From: Streptomyces paludis
GTDB lineage: Bacteria > Actinomycetota > Actinomycetes > Streptomycetales > Streptomycetaceae
Length of the DNA: 64,000 nucleotides
NCBI RefSeq assembly: GCF_003344965.1
Contig: NZ_CP031194.1
Location: 2,852,001 to 2,916,000 of the forward strand
Direction of reading: 5' to 3'
Positions 15,154-24,858 of the stretch are shown here, one piece after another (position 1 is the stretch's first letter; each line of letters starts with the position of its first letter). The notes beneath the pieces were generated by a model, which did not search any database, was not told the origin of the DNA, and saw nothing but the letters and a program-made list of their open reading frames with translations. Both the position numbers and the translations under genes were made by a program.

Positions 15154-17393
15154 CAGAGCGCCCCCGCCCCGGCGCGCGGTGTGCCGACCTCGCCGGTGCG
15201 CTTGAGCTTCTGCCAGCGCAGCCGGCCGCCGGTGAGCGCCGTGACGCTGGAGTGGATCAGCACGAGATACATCAGCTGCCGGTAGGCGATCTGCTGGAGC
15301 GGCAGCATCAGCAGATAGCGGTACTTCTCCCGGTCGAGCCGGAACGCGTACGCGGCACAGAGCAGTTGGACGAGCAGTACGGCCAGCCACGCCAGCAGCG
15401 ACGCCTTGAAGTCCACGAAGATCATCGCGTACACGGTGAACACGTCGATAAGGGGCGCGAAGACCGGCGTGACCACCTGGAAGAGCACCACGAGCGGCAT
15501 CCCCACCCGGCCGAACCGGCCCGAGGGCCCCCGGTCCAGCACCGACCGGCGGTGCTTCCACAGCGCCTGCATCGTGCCGTAACTCCAGCGGTAGCGCTGC
15601 CGCCACAGCTGGCCGATGCTCGCGGGCGCCTCGGTCCAGGCGCGCGCGTGCTCCGCGTAGACGACACGCCAGCCGGCCCGGTGGAGGGCGATGGTGATGT
15701 CGGTGTCCTCGGCGAGGGTGTCCTCGCTCATCCCGCCGACCGCGAGGACCGCCTCCCGGCGGAAGGCGCCGATCGCGCCGGGGATGGTGGGCATGCAGCG
15801 CAGCAGGTCGTACATACGGCGGTCGAGGTTGAAGCCCATCACGTACTCGATGTGCTGCCAGGCGCCGATCAGGGTGTCGCGGTTGCCGACCTTGGCGTTG
15901 CCGGCGACCGCGCCGATCCCCGGGTCGCCGAAGGGCTGCACGAGCAGGCGTACGGTGTCCGGCTCGAAGACGGTGTCGCCGTCCATCATCACGACGATGT
16001 CGTAACGGGCCTGCCGCACCCCGTTGTTGAGCGCGGCGGACTTCCCGGCGTTCTCCTGGCGGATGACGCGGAGGTTGGGCAGCCCCAGGGCCTCCGCGAT
16101 CTCGGCCGTACCGTCGGTGGAGCCGTCGTCCACGAGGACGATCTCGATGGGGTGGGTGCTCGCGGCCAGGGAGTTGAGGGTGTTGGCGATGCACTCCTTC
16201 TCGTTGTACGCGGGCACGATGACGCTCACCGGCTCGTACACCGGCGGCCCCCACGCGAAGCGCCGTCTGTTGCGCTGCCGGTAGTGGCGGCGGGCGAGGA
16301 CGAGCATCAGCCCGAAGCGGCCCATCACGGCGACACCGACGACCGCGAGACCGACCGCGAGACCGGGTACGGACCACTCGGCGACGGCTACGGCGGCGAT
16401 CAGCGCGCGGCCCTCCCAGAGGGTGGTGCCGGTGGCTTTGTGATGGGCGGCCTGGAGGAGATTGCCCTGAGCGCCGTCCTGCGGGCCACCGAACGTGTCT
16501 CCCGCCTGCTGCCGGTCCTGCTGCTGGGCGCCGCTGACCGTGGTGAAGGTGTAGCCCTTCGCCTTCATCCGCTTGATGTACTTGGGCAGCGCGGTCAGCG
16601 TCTCCTCGCGGTCGCCGCCCGCGTCGTGGAAGAGCACCGCCGCGCCCTTGCCGCTCTTCGGTGTCGCCCACTTGATGATCTTGTCGACCCCCGGCAGCTG
16701 CCAGTCCTCGCTGTCGGTGTCGATGAAGACGCTGGTGTATCCCATCGCGCCGAGCCGCTGATAGACAGGCCAGCTCTCGTTGTCGATCGCGTCGTTCGTG
16801 GAGGAGTACGGAGCCCGGAAGAGCGTCGTCGTAATTCCCGCCGCGCCCGCCAACGCCAGCTGGGTCTGCGCTATTTCGCGCTTGACGCGGGCCGCGCTCT
16901 GATACGAGAGATCGACATGGGTGAACGTATGGACACCGACCTCGTTCCCGTCCGCGACCATCTTCTTCACCACGCCCGGATAGCGGGAAATCATGGAGCC
17001 GATCAGAAAGAAAGTGCCGGGGACGTCATTGTCGTCAAGGATCTTGAGAACCTGGTCGGTGTACTCGGGATCCGGGCCGTCATCAAATGTCAGAACGATG
17101 GTTCTGTCGGCCACGGACTGCGTGCGCGGACGCCCGTTCTCGAAGGTCAGGAAGGGCCCGCCGTCAGCGACCGACTCGGGGACCTCGCTGCTGCTCGCGT
17201 CGGACCGTACGCGCTGGTCGCCCCCGACCTCGGAGCGCAGATAGCCGTCGAGCAGCAGCACACTGACCAGCCCGACGAGGAGCAGCAGGGCCACGATCAC
17301 ACGCGGCTTGGGGATCGCCTGGCGGCGGACCTGCTCGATACGGCTGGGGGTGGCGTGACGGCGTTTACGGCTGCCGGTGGTGTTCTCGGTCAT
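15153..17393 (-). CDS. Polysaccharide deacetylase / family 2 glycosyltransferase fusion
   Basis: 746-aa bifunctional membrane protein. After an N-terminal membrane helix (about residues 30-50) comes a NodB-type deacetylase domain with TFDDGPDPEYT and the metal-binding HTFTHVD motif. A helix-rich linker leads into a processive GT2 domain (about residues 400-640) with VIVPAYNEKE, LVDDGSTDGT, a DGDT metal site, the acceptor TLAEDTD motif and QRYRWSYG (Q/RxxRW). Several C-terminal helices follow. The same architecture occurs in MatB of S. lividans/S. coelicolor, linked to extracellular poly-N-acetylglucosamine-type polymer and pellet formation. It is cotranscribed with a small membrane protein and an acyltransferase. 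The start at 17393 is 4 bp after the upstream stop. Confidence 0.9.
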   Translation of the reverse strand: MTENTTGSRKRRHATPSRIEQVRRQAIPKPRVIVALLLLVGLVSVLLLDGYLRSEVGGDQRVRSDASSSEVPESVADGGPFLTFENGRPRTQSVADRTIVLTFDDGPDPEYTDQVLKILDDNDVPGTFFLIGSMISRYPGVVKKMVADGNEVGVHTFTHVDLSYQSAARVKREIAQTQLALAGAAGITTTLFRAPYSSTNDAIDNESWPVYQRLGAMGYTSVFIDTDSEDWQLPGVDKIIKWATPKSGKGAAVLFHDAGGDREETLTALPKYIKRMKAKGYTFTTVSGAQQQDRQQAGDTFGGPQDGAQGNLLQAAHHKATGTTLWEGRALIAAVAVAEWSVPGLAVGLAVVGVAVMGRFGLMLVLARRHYRQRNRRRFAWGPPVYEPVSVIVPAYNEKECIANTLNSLAASTHPIEIVLVDDGSTDGTAEIAEALGLPNLRVIRQENAGKSAALNNGVRQARYDIVVMMDGDTVFEPDTVRLLVQPFGDPGIGAVAGNAKVGNRDTLIGAWQHIEYVMGFNLDRRMYDLLRCMPTIPGAIGAFRREAVLAVGGMSEDTLAEDTDITIALHRAGWRVVYAEHARAWTEAPASIGQLWRQRYRWSYGTMQALWKHRRSVLDRGPSGRFGRVGMPLVVLFQVVTPVFAPLIDVFTVYAMIFVDFKASLLAWLAVLLVQLLCAAYAFRLDREKYRYLLMLPLQQIAYRQLMYLVLIHSSVTALTGGRLRWQKLKRTGEVGTPRAGAGAL

Positions 17394-17397
17394 CGGA

Positions 17398-17850
17398 TCA
17401 GTTGCCGCTGGCGGTCGAAGCAGCGGGAGAGGGCGCACCGCTCGGCATCCCGCTCGGCGGCGCCCCCTCCCCCGGCGGTACGTTCCCGGCGCCGCCACCA
17501 CCGCCACCACCCTCCGCCGCCGCCGGACCGCCGTTGAACGGCGAGATCTCCGAGGGCGTCAGGGAGATCCCGCCCATGAAGGCGAGCCCGAGCACGGCGA
17601 CATAGCCGATGCAGACGATGCCGAACACCACCCCCGCGCGGCGCAGCAGCCGGGACCTGCGTCCTGACGTGTCCACGAATACGGGGCCTTCCCGGTGGCC
17701 GGTGCCACGCTTGCGACGGCGGCGGCCACGCGGCGCTGATCGGTTCTCAAGGGCGGAGTCGGAATGCATGCGAGCACGTTGGCCGTTGGTTATGTGTGAA
17801 TCCTGTGCCTCGTGGTCGGCATTGCTATGAATGCGGTCCATCCCTGTCAA
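17398..17850 (-). CDS. Small membrane protein with Gly/Pro-rich tail, first gene of the polysaccharide operon
   Basis: About 150-aa protein with a long charged, Arg-rich cytoplasmic N-terminus (to residue 70), one membrane helix (about 72-94: VVFGIVCIGYVAVLGLAFM) and an extracytoplasmic Gly/Pro/Ser tail. No known family. The start is uncertain: TTG at 17850, ATG at 17841 or ATG further in. Position directly upstream of the deacetylase-glycosyltransferase suggests an accessory role in polymer export or complex assembly. Confidence 0.65.
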   Translation of the reverse strand: MTGMDRIHSNADHEAQDSHITNGQRARMHSDSALENRSAPRGRRRRKRGTGHREGPVFVDTSGRRSRLLRRAGVVFGIVCIGYVAVLGLAFMGGISLTPSEISPFNGGPAAAEGGGGGGGAGNVPPGEGAPPSGMPSGAPSPAASTASGN

Positions 17851-18057
17851 TGAGCTGAGAAAAGCGCCGTGCGGACCACCGTCCGGGGTACTCTCCGCAC
17901 CCCATAACCGGCAGCGCGAAAAGGGCAGTTGGCGGAAGATACCGAACAGCTTTCCGAAGCGCTGTGCGGTCCGTCACCCCATTCGCCCGTGAGAGGCTCG
18001 CCCCGTCCTCTTGTCCTTCATTCCGCGACGGAAATCACGAGAGCGGGTGCATTCACC

Positions 18058-19134
18058 ATGCGGAGTTTTCCGAACCGGACGGCAGTGTTGCGGGCCGGAG
18101 CGGTCGCGCTGATCCTGGCCTGCGCGGGCTGCTCGACGGGTACGGCCGCCGACACCGGCCAGGGCTCCGCGCCCAAGGGCGGGCCGTCCGGTCCCGGCGG
18201 GCCCGCCGGCGATACGGGCGCGGGCACCGCCACCGCCCCGACCGGCTACGCCCCGTACGTCAGCGCCACCACCGCCGCGAGCACCGACGCGACCGGCTCC
18301 CCGGCCACGTACAACCTCGCCTTCGCGGTGGCCGACAGCACGGACGGCAGCGCCACGTGCGCCCCCGCCTGGGGCGGTACGGCGGCGTACGGCAGCGCGG
18401 CCGTGGCAGCCCGTACGGCGAAGCTGACGTCCTCCGGCGCCGACCTCCGGGTCTCCTTCGGCGGCGCCGCCGGCACCGAACTCGCGCTCGCCTGCGGCAG
18501 CGCCGACAAGCTCGCGGCGGCGTACGCGAAGGCGCTCGACGCGGTCGGCGCGGCCAAGGCCGACTTCGACATCGAGGGCGACGCCCTCACCGACACGGCC
18601 TCGATATCCCTGCGGAACAAGGCGCTCGCCCAGCTCCAGAGCGCCCGCGACCTCGACATCACGTACACCCTGCCGGTGATGCCCGACGGCCTGGAGAAGA
18701 CCGCGACGGCCGTCCTCAGCGACGCCGTGAAACAGGGCGTGGACATCTCGGCCGTCAACATCATGGCCATGAACTACAGCACCTCGAACACCGGCGACAT
18801 GGGCGACTACGCCGAGAGCGCCGCCGAGGCCGCGCACGACCAGATCGCCGACACCCTCGGGCTGTCGTCCGCCAAGGCGTGGCGGGCGCTGCACATCACC
18901 GCGATGATCGGCGTCAACGATGTCGCCGGCGAGACCTTCACCCTCGCGGACGCCACCCAACTGCGCGCGTTCGCACGGCGGAAGGGCGTGGGCACGCTCT
19001 CCATGTGGGCGACCTTCCGCGATCAGCGGTGCGCGGACGGGGTGTCGACGGCCAAGGCGTCGGACGCGTGCAGCGGCGTCGACCAGAAGACGGGCGCCTT
19101 CGCGAAGGCGCTCTCCGGGACAGGTAACGACTGA
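18058..19134 (+). CDS. GH18-like secreted lipoprotein (chitinase family)
   Basis: 358-aa protein with a lipoprotein-type signal sequence whose cysteine falls in ILACAGC near residue 23. A Gly/Ala/Pro linker follows, then a TIM-barrel resembling glycoside hydrolase family 18. The catalytic-strand signature is ADFDIEGD (D-x-D-x-E), and later strands read INIMAMNY and ITAMIGVND, as in bacterial chitinase-like proteins. It may hydrolyse chitin or related glycans at the cell surface. The longer frame to 17929 lacks a signal and was discarded. Its 3' end faces the mqnC operon. Confidence 0.82.
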   Translation: MRSFPNRTAVLRAGAVALILACAGCSTGTAADTGQGSAPKGGPSGPGGPAGDTGAGTATAPTGYAPYVSATTAASTDATGSPATYNLAFAVADSTDGSATCAPAWGGTAAYGSAAVAARTAKLTSSGADLRVSFGGAAGTELALACGSADKLAAAYAKALDAVGAAKADFDIEGDALTDTASISLRNKALAQLQSARDLDITYTLPVMPDGLEKTATAVLSDAVKQGVDISAVNIMAMNYSTSNTGDMGDYAESAAEAAHDQIADTLGLSSAKAWRALHITAMIGVNDVAGETFTLADATQLRAFARRKGVGTLSMWATFRDQRCADGVSTAKASDACSGVDQKTGAFAKALSGTGND

Positions 19135-19154
19135 AGCGCCGGGACAGCAGTTCC

Positions 19155-19613
19155 TCAGGCCCTTCGGTGCAGCAGCCGCCCCGCGCACACCGTCGCCACA
19201 CACCGCCCGTCCGCGTCGAACACCGCGAGATCGGCGCGGCCCGCCTCGGCGATCGCCGTACGCCGCGCCCCGGACCGCCCGCCCGGCAGGACCACGACCC
19301 CGGCCCGCGCGGCGGCCTCCCGGACGCCCGGCTCCGCCGCGTACCCCTCCAGCACCGCCACCGCGCCCCGCTTCAGGACGGCGTGGATCCGCTCGCGCGG
19401 GCTCGGCGCCTCGGGCAGCGGCCCGTCATGGACGAGCGCGGGCCCGAGGACGCCGCTCCACCGCCGTACGCGGGCGGCCGGGAAGCGTTCCCTCAGCTCC
19501 TCGTACGGACCGATCGCGCCGATCCGGTCACCGGCCACCAGGACCGCGCCCCCCGCAGCGGCGTCCGCGTCCCAGGCCGTACGGACCTCGTCAGCGGTGT
19601 GCAGGGTCTCCAA
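19155..19613 (-). CDS. Imidazolonepropionase-like amidohydrolase-type small protein
   Basis: 152-aa protein resembling only the beta-rich N- and C-terminal pieces of imidazolonepropionase-type amidohydrolases: AVLVAGDRIGAIGPYEEL at the front and RADLAVFDADGRCVATVCAGRLLHR at the end. It lacks the metal-binding HxH barrel motif, so a standard hydrolase activity is doubtful. The start appears to be TTG at 19613, with GGAG about 10 bases upstream. It follows mqnC by 45 bp, so it is probably cotranscribed and may have an accessory role in futalosine metabolism; that role is conjecture. Confidence 0.7.
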   Translation of the reverse strand: METLHTADEVRTAWDADAAAGGAVLVAGDRIGAIGPYEELRERFPAARVRRWSGVLGPALVHDGPLPEAPSPRERIHAVLKRGAVAVLEGYAAEPGVREAAARAGVVVLPGGRSGARRTAIAEAGRADLAVFDADGRCVATVCAGRLLHRRA

Positions 19614-19632
19614 CGCGGACTCCGGCCTCTCG

Positions 19633-19674
19633 GTTGGTGACGATCAGTTGGTGGCGATCAGTTGGTGGCGATGA
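19633..19674. repeat. 14-bp tandem triplication across the mqnC stop codon
   Basis: Three contiguous 14-mers, GTTGGTGACGATCA, GTTGGTGGCGATCA and GTTGGTGGCGATGA (19633-19646, 19647-19660, 19661-19674). The right-hand copy encodes the final mqnC residues and the middle copy supplies the stop, so the repeat extends the 3' end by duplication. Confidence 0.85.
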
Positions 19675-20872
19675 GCTTCAGCTCGGGGTGCGCCGTACCG
19701 CCCTCGATCGCCGTGGAAGAGATGTGCGAGGCCACGCGGTCGTCCACCGGGTCGTTCGCCGGGTCGTCGTGCACGACCAGGTGCTCGTACGTCGTCGCGC
19801 GCTGCGCCGGGACGCGGCCCGCCTTGCGGATCAGGTCGATGATCTCCAGCCGGTTGGAGCGGTGCCTGGCCCCCGCCGACGAGACGACGTTCTCCTCCAG
19901 CATGATCGAGCCGAGGTCGTCCGCGCCGTAGTGCAGCGACAGCTGGCCGACCTCCTTGCCGGTGGTCAGCCAGGAGCCCTGGATGTGCGCGACGTTGTCG
20001 AGGAAGAGACGCGCGATCGCGATCATGCGCAGGTACTCGAAGAGGGTGGCCTGCGTCCGGCCCTTCAGCTTGTTGTTCTCCGGCTGGTAGGTGTACGGGA
20101 TGAACGCGCGGAAGCCGCCCGTCCGGTCCTGTACGTCCCGGAGCATCCGCAGATGCTCGATGCGCTCGGCGTTGGTCTCGCCCGTACCCATGAGCATGGT
20201 GGACGTGGACTCGACGCCCAGTCCGTGCGCGGTCTCCATGATCTCCAGCCAGCGTTCGCCCGACTCCTTGAGCGGGGCGATCGCCGTGCGCGGCCGGGCG
20301 GGCAGCAACTCGGCGCCGGCGCCCGCGAAGGAGTCCAGACCGGCGGCGTGGATCCGCCGGATCGCCTCCTCGACCGAGACCTTGGAGATCCGCGCCATGT
20401 GCTCGACCTCGGAGGCGCCGAGGGAGTGGATGACCAGCTGCGGGAATTCCTTCTTGATCGCGGCGAAGTGCTCTTCGTAGTACTCCACGCCGTAGTCCGG
20501 GTGGTGGCCGCCCTGGAACATGATCTGCGTACCGCCGAGTTCGACGGTCTCCGCGCAGCGGCGCAGGATGTCGTCGAGATCGCGGCTCCAGCCCTTGGCG
20601 GTGTCCTTGGGCGCGGCGTAGAAGGCACAGAACTTGCACGCCGTCACGCAGACGTTCGTGTAGTTGATGTTCCGCTCGATGATGTACGTCGCGATGTGCT
20701 CGGTGCCGGCGTAGCGGCGGCGGCGTACGGCGTCGGCGGCGGAGCCCAGCGCGTGCAGCGGCGCGGAACGGTAGAGGACGAGCGCTTCCTCGGGCGTGAT
20801 CCGGCCGCCGGCGGCGGCACGGTCGAGGACGCCAGCGACGTTCACGGACGTAAGGTCGGCCTTTTCGGTCAC
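19658..20872 (-). CDS. mqnC: Cyclic dehypoxanthine futalosine synthase
   Basis: 404-aa radical-SAM enzyme that cyclises dehypoxanthine futalosine in the futalosine route to menaquinone. The [4Fe-4S]-binding CxxxCxxC is NYTNVCVTACKFC (Cys75, Cys79, Cys82). The family patterns GGHHPDYGVEYYE and FRAFIPYTYQPENN are present. The C-terminus ends in a short extension formed by a tandem repeat. It lies in a leftward gene group with mqnA, separated from it by the Ser/Thr kinase gene, and is followed by the imidazolonepropionase-like gene. Confidence 0.96.
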   Translation of the reverse strand: MTEKADLTSVNVAGVLDRAAAGGRITPEEALVLYRSAPLHALGSAADAVRRRRYAGTEHIATYIIERNINYTNVCVTACKFCAFYAAPKDTAKGWSRDLDDILRRCAETVELGGTQIMFQGGHHPDYGVEYYEEHFAAIKKEFPQLVIHSLGASEVEHMARISKVSVEEAIRRIHAAGLDSFAGAGAELLPARPRTAIAPLKESGERWLEIMETAHGLGVESTSTMLMGTGETNAERIEHLRMLRDVQDRTGGFRAFIPYTYQPENNKLKGRTQATLFEYLRMIAIARLFLDNVAHIQGSWLTTGKEVGQLSLHYGADDLGSIMLEENVVSSAGARHRSNRLEIIDLIRKAGRVPAQRATTYEHLVVHDDPANDPVDDRVASHISSTAIEGGTAHPELKLIATN

Positions 20873-20990
20873 TGGGGCGGGTCCTTCCCGAGGGGGTGCT
20901 GACGACCGATCCAGCGTACGCCAGGCGGGCCGGCGGACCAGCGAGCGGCCTGCCTCCGCCCCCGCCTCACCGGCCCCGCCGGCTCACTGT

Positions 20991-22808
20991 TCACCGTTTC
21001 TGCGGGGTGAGCGTGCCGTGCGGCGTTCCGGCCGCCGCGTCCCGCGAGTCGTAGCTCACGCTGGAGCCGTCGCCCGCGAGGGTGTAGACCACCTCGACCG
21101 TGCCGCCGGTGCACAGCCCGGCGACGGAGGACTTGTCCGGATCCAGGCGCTCGGTGACCAGCAGCTCCCGGTCCGCGGTGACGGAGACCAGCGTCCCGAC
21201 GCCGTGGCACGCCAGCTCGTCGCCCAGGCCGGGGACCTGATTGGTCGTACGGACGACGGTGTCGCCCTTCGCGCCTTTGCTGAACACGGCCGTGAGGGAG
21301 CCCCCGGGCAGACCCGAACGGGTGGTGACATCCCCCTTCCAGGTGCCGACGAAGCCGGCCGGCAGCTCGGTGGCACGCCCACCGGCGTCACCGGCGGTGG
21401 TTCCGTCGGGCATGGGATCGGCGCCGGTGTCGGGCAGGGGGGCGCCGGTGGGGGTGGACACATTGCCCTTGCCGACATCGCTGGTGCCGCTGTCGCCGCC
21501 CGGGAGGAGATCGAGGAAGAACGCGCCGCCCACGGTCGCCACGGCCACCACGCCCGCCACGGCGAGGGCGATGGTGCAGCTCATCCGGCGGGTACGCGGC
21601 CGGACGCCGGCGCCGGACGCCCCGCCCGGCGCCGTACCCGGATCCGTACCGCCCTCGGCGGTGACGGAGAAGGACAGCCGCTGCGCGGGCACCGGACGCG
21701 CGAACGGCTCCCCGGGCGCGGGCGGTACGTCGGTGAGGGCCGGACTGCTGAACGGTACGAGCCCGGTGTCCTCCACCGGAGCCGGGACAGCGGGAACGGC
21801 CGGGACAGCGGTGGCCGTCGGGACAGCAGAGGCAGCGGAGGCAGCAGAAGCCTGGGCTACAGGCCCGGCCCCCGGCCCACCCCCCGGCGCGTCCACCGGC
21901 CCCGCCGTGTCCAGGTCCAGCAGCCGTACCGCCGCCCGGCTGACCGCCTCCACCAGCGGCCCCGGCAGCCACCCGCCCGCCGCGACCAGCGCCCCCGCCC
22001 CGCCCGCGCCGGGCGCCAGCCGCTGGGCGACCTCCTCGGGCGCGGGCCGGGCGGCCGGGTCCTTGGCGAGGCAGGACGCGACCAGCTCCCGCAACGCGCC
22101 TTCGAGGGAGCCGAGTTCCGGCGCCTCGTGCACCACCTTGTAGAGCAGCGCGGCCGACGAGTCACCGGCGAACGGCCCGGTCCCCGTCGCCGCGTACACC
22201 AGCACCGCGCCCAGCGAGAAGACGTCCGCGGCGCCGGAGACGGTCTTGGCCAGTATCTGTTCGGGCGACATGTAGCCGGGCGAGCCGACCGAGACACCGG
22301 TCGAGGTGAGCGAGGCCGTGCCGTCGACGGCGCGGGCGATCCCGAAGTCGATCAGCCGGGGCCCGTCGAGGGTGAGGAGCACGTTCGACGGCTTGACGTC
22401 CCGGTGGACGAGTCCGAGGCCGTGCACGGCCGCCAGCGCCTCCGCGAGCCCGGCGCCCAGCGTCCGTACGGACCGCTCGGGCAGCGGCCCGTGGCCCGCG
22501 ACCGCCTGGGTCAGCGAGGGGCCCGCCACATAGCCGGTCGCCACCCACGGAACGGCCGCCTCCGGATCCGCGTCCAGCACCGGCGCGGTCCACGCCCCGC
22601 CGACCCGCCGCGCCGACTCGACCTCGCGCCGGAACCGGGCGCGGAACTCGTCGTCCAGCGCGAAGTGCGGATGGACGACCTTGACCGCGACCGTACGACC
22701 GCCCCCGGAGCGGGCCAGATAGACCCGCCCCATCCCGCCCGACCCCAGCCGGCCGAGCAGCCGGTACGGCCCGATGGACGCCGGCTCACCTGCCTCCAGC
22801 GGCTGCAT
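20991..22808 (-). CDS. Transmembrane Ser/Thr protein kinase (PASTA-less)
   Basis: 605-aa Hanks-type receptor kinase. The kinase domain covers about residues 14-270, with the Gly-rich loop LGSGGMGRVY, ATP-binding Lys43 (TVAVKVV), catalytic HRDVKPSN (Asp137), DFG at 154-156 and SPGYMSPEQ. A Pro/Ala-rich juxtamembrane linker, one membrane helix (about 409-431) and an extracellular domain of about 170 residues follow. That domain has GTWKGDVTT, two cysteines and beta-strand-like patterns, but no PASTA repeat. It probably senses an external signal. Its placement between mqnA and mqnC is notable, though a functional link to menaquinone is unproven. Confidence 0.92.
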   Translation of the reverse strand: MQPLEAGEPASIGPYRLLGRLGSGGMGRVYLARSGGGRTVAVKVVHPHFALDDEFRARFRREVESARRVGGAWTAPVLDADPEAAVPWVATGYVAGPSLTQAVAGHGPLPERSVRTLGAGLAEALAAVHGLGLVHRDVKPSNVLLTLDGPRLIDFGIARAVDGTASLTSTGVSVGSPGYMSPEQILAKTVSGAADVFSLGAVLVYAATGTGPFAGDSSAALLYKVVHEAPELGSLEGALRELVASCLAKDPAARPAPEEVAQRLAPGAGGAGALVAAGGWLPGPLVEAVSRAAVRLLDLDTAGPVDAPGGGPGAGPVAQASAASAASAVPTATAVPAVPAVPAPVEDTGLVPFSSPALTDVPPAPGEPFARPVPAQRLSFSVTAEGGTDPGTAPGGASGAGVRPRTRRMSCTIALAVAGVVAVATVGGAFFLDLLPGGDSGTSDVGKGNVSTPTGAPLPDTGADPMPDGTTAGDAGGRATELPAGFVGTWKGDVTTRSGLPGGSLTAVFSKGAKGDTVVRTTNQVPGLGDELACHGVGTLVSVTADRELLVTERLDPDKSSVAGLCTGGTVEVVYTLAGDGSSVSYDSRDAAAGTPHGTLTPQKR

Positions 22809-22880
22809 GGCCCCCGCCTCCCCCTCGTCCGTGACCGCTTCTCGCTCGTCTGCGCAGCAGCCTAGGGGGTCACACAGGGC

Positions 22881-23825
<945 letters not shown>

Positions 23826-23965
23826 CTAGACCCGCGCGGTGGCGGGGGCCGATCCGGGGCGCCGGCGGAGCCCGCCCGGGGGGCCGTTTCGTCAGCCCGG
23901 AGGGGTCTATACAAACGTCCGGGTGAAGTGATCTTTCCCTCTACCGCTGCACGCGGAGTGCGTGC

Positions 23966-24101
23966 TAGGCTCGCCGCAAGTTGCAGTTTGGTTTCCCTTG
24001 CAGTACAGAGCCTGCGGAGCATGTGACCCGCAGGCTTTTGTAGTTTTCAGACTTCTTTGCAGGTTCTGGAGCAGGGCAACCCTTTGGCCCAAGGAGGGCT
24101 T
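23966..24101 (+). promoter_or_regulatory. Promoter -10 and structured leader of the cold-shock gene
   Basis: TAGGCT at 23966-23971 is a plausible -10 element. It would give a leader of about 125 nt, long for this genus. The leader holds a 9-bp perfect hairpin AGCCTGCGG/CCGCAGGCT (24009-24017/24028-24036) followed by TTTTG, and CCTTTGGCCCAAGG, which could pair around the ribosome site. Long structured leaders in cold-shock genes often control translation by temperature. Confidence 0.5.
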
Positions 24102-24305
24102 ATGGCTACCGGAACCGTCAAGTGGTTCAACGCTGAAAAGGGCTTCGGCTTCATCGCCCAGGACGGCGGCGGCCCGGATGTCTTCGTCCACTACTCCGCG
24201 ATCAACGCGTCCGGGTTCCGCTCCCTTGAGGAGAACCAGGTCGTGAACTTCGACGTCACTCAGGGCCCGAAGGGCCCCCAGGCGGAGAACGTCACCCCGG
24301 CCTAG
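24102..24305 (+). CDS. Cold-shock protein (CspA family)
   Basis: 67-aa single OB-fold nucleic-acid chaperone. Both RNA-binding motifs are present: KGFGFI (RNP1) and DVFVHYSAI (RNP2). The start ATG at 24102 has an AAGGAGGG site; the frame is open upstream but without a ribosome site. It begins [16 protein letters not shown], as in abundant actinobacterial CspA proteins. A strong bidirectional terminator follows. Confidence 0.97.
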   Translation: MATGTVKWFNAEKGFGFIAQDGGGPDVFVHYSAINASGFRSLEENQVVNFDVTQGPKGPQAENVTPA

Positions 24306-24345
24306 TCTCCCGGGTCGGCGATCGCGCTCGACTTAGCAGTAACCA

Positions 24346-24389
24346 AGGAGCCCTGCTTCCCCCACTCGGGTGGGGAAAGCAGGGCTCCT
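24346..24389. terminator. Bidirectional terminator after the cold-shock gene
   Basis: AGGAGCCCTGCTT (24346-24358) pairs with AAGCAGGGCTCCT (24377-24389), a 13-bp perfect outer stem. An inner CCCCAC/GTGGGG pairing extends it. It lies between convergent genes. Confidence 0.9.
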
Positions 24390-24457
24390 GCCTGTGCGGG
24401 GTCGCCTCAGGTCGCCGCCGTATACGAAACAGCTACGAACCGTGACGGCGCGCGCCC

Positions 24458-24766
24458 CTACTGGACGGCGCCGTCCTCCTGGGTCCGGTTGGACTCCAGA
24501 CGGGCGTCCAGCTTGGCCTTCGCCTGGTCGACCTTGGGGGCGAGCTGTGCGGACATCTCGTCGCGCTGCTTGCGCAGCAGGACGAAGCTGAGCGGCGCCG
24601 AGACGACGAGGGAGAGCAGCAGCACCCAGACGAAGTTGGAGGCGCCGAGGCCCTTGGGCACGATGCCGAACTGGACCAGGGCGGCCACGACGACGAACGA
24701 GCCGACGAAGATGCCCAGGCGCATGACGCTGTACCGGATGGTGGCGTTCGTCTTCGCAGCGGTCAC
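24458..24766 (-). CDS. DUF4229-type small membrane protein
   Basis: 102-aa protein with two hydrophobic helices (about residues 15-35 and 43-63) flanked by a charged C-terminal tail with a helical Lys/Glu/Asp pattern. This two-helix layout with the RYSVMRLGIF and LLLRKQRDEM segments matches the actinobacterial DUF4229 family, of unknown function. The start is GTG at 24766. It is convergent with the cold-shock gene and follows the GNAT and mqnE genes on the same strand. Confidence 0.82.
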   Translation of the reverse strand: MTAAKTNATIRYSVMRLGIFVGSFVVVAALVQFGIVPKGLGASNFVWVLLLSLVVSAPLSFVLLRKQRDEMSAQLAPKVDQAKAKLDARLESNRTQEDGAVQ

Positions 24767-24858
24767 GGCGGGGCCTTCTCTCTCGTCGGGGTGCCCGAAC
24801 AGTCAAGCACGTCCCGTTCGGTACCTGTTCCTTCGGTACCTGTTCCCTCGGTACGTGC

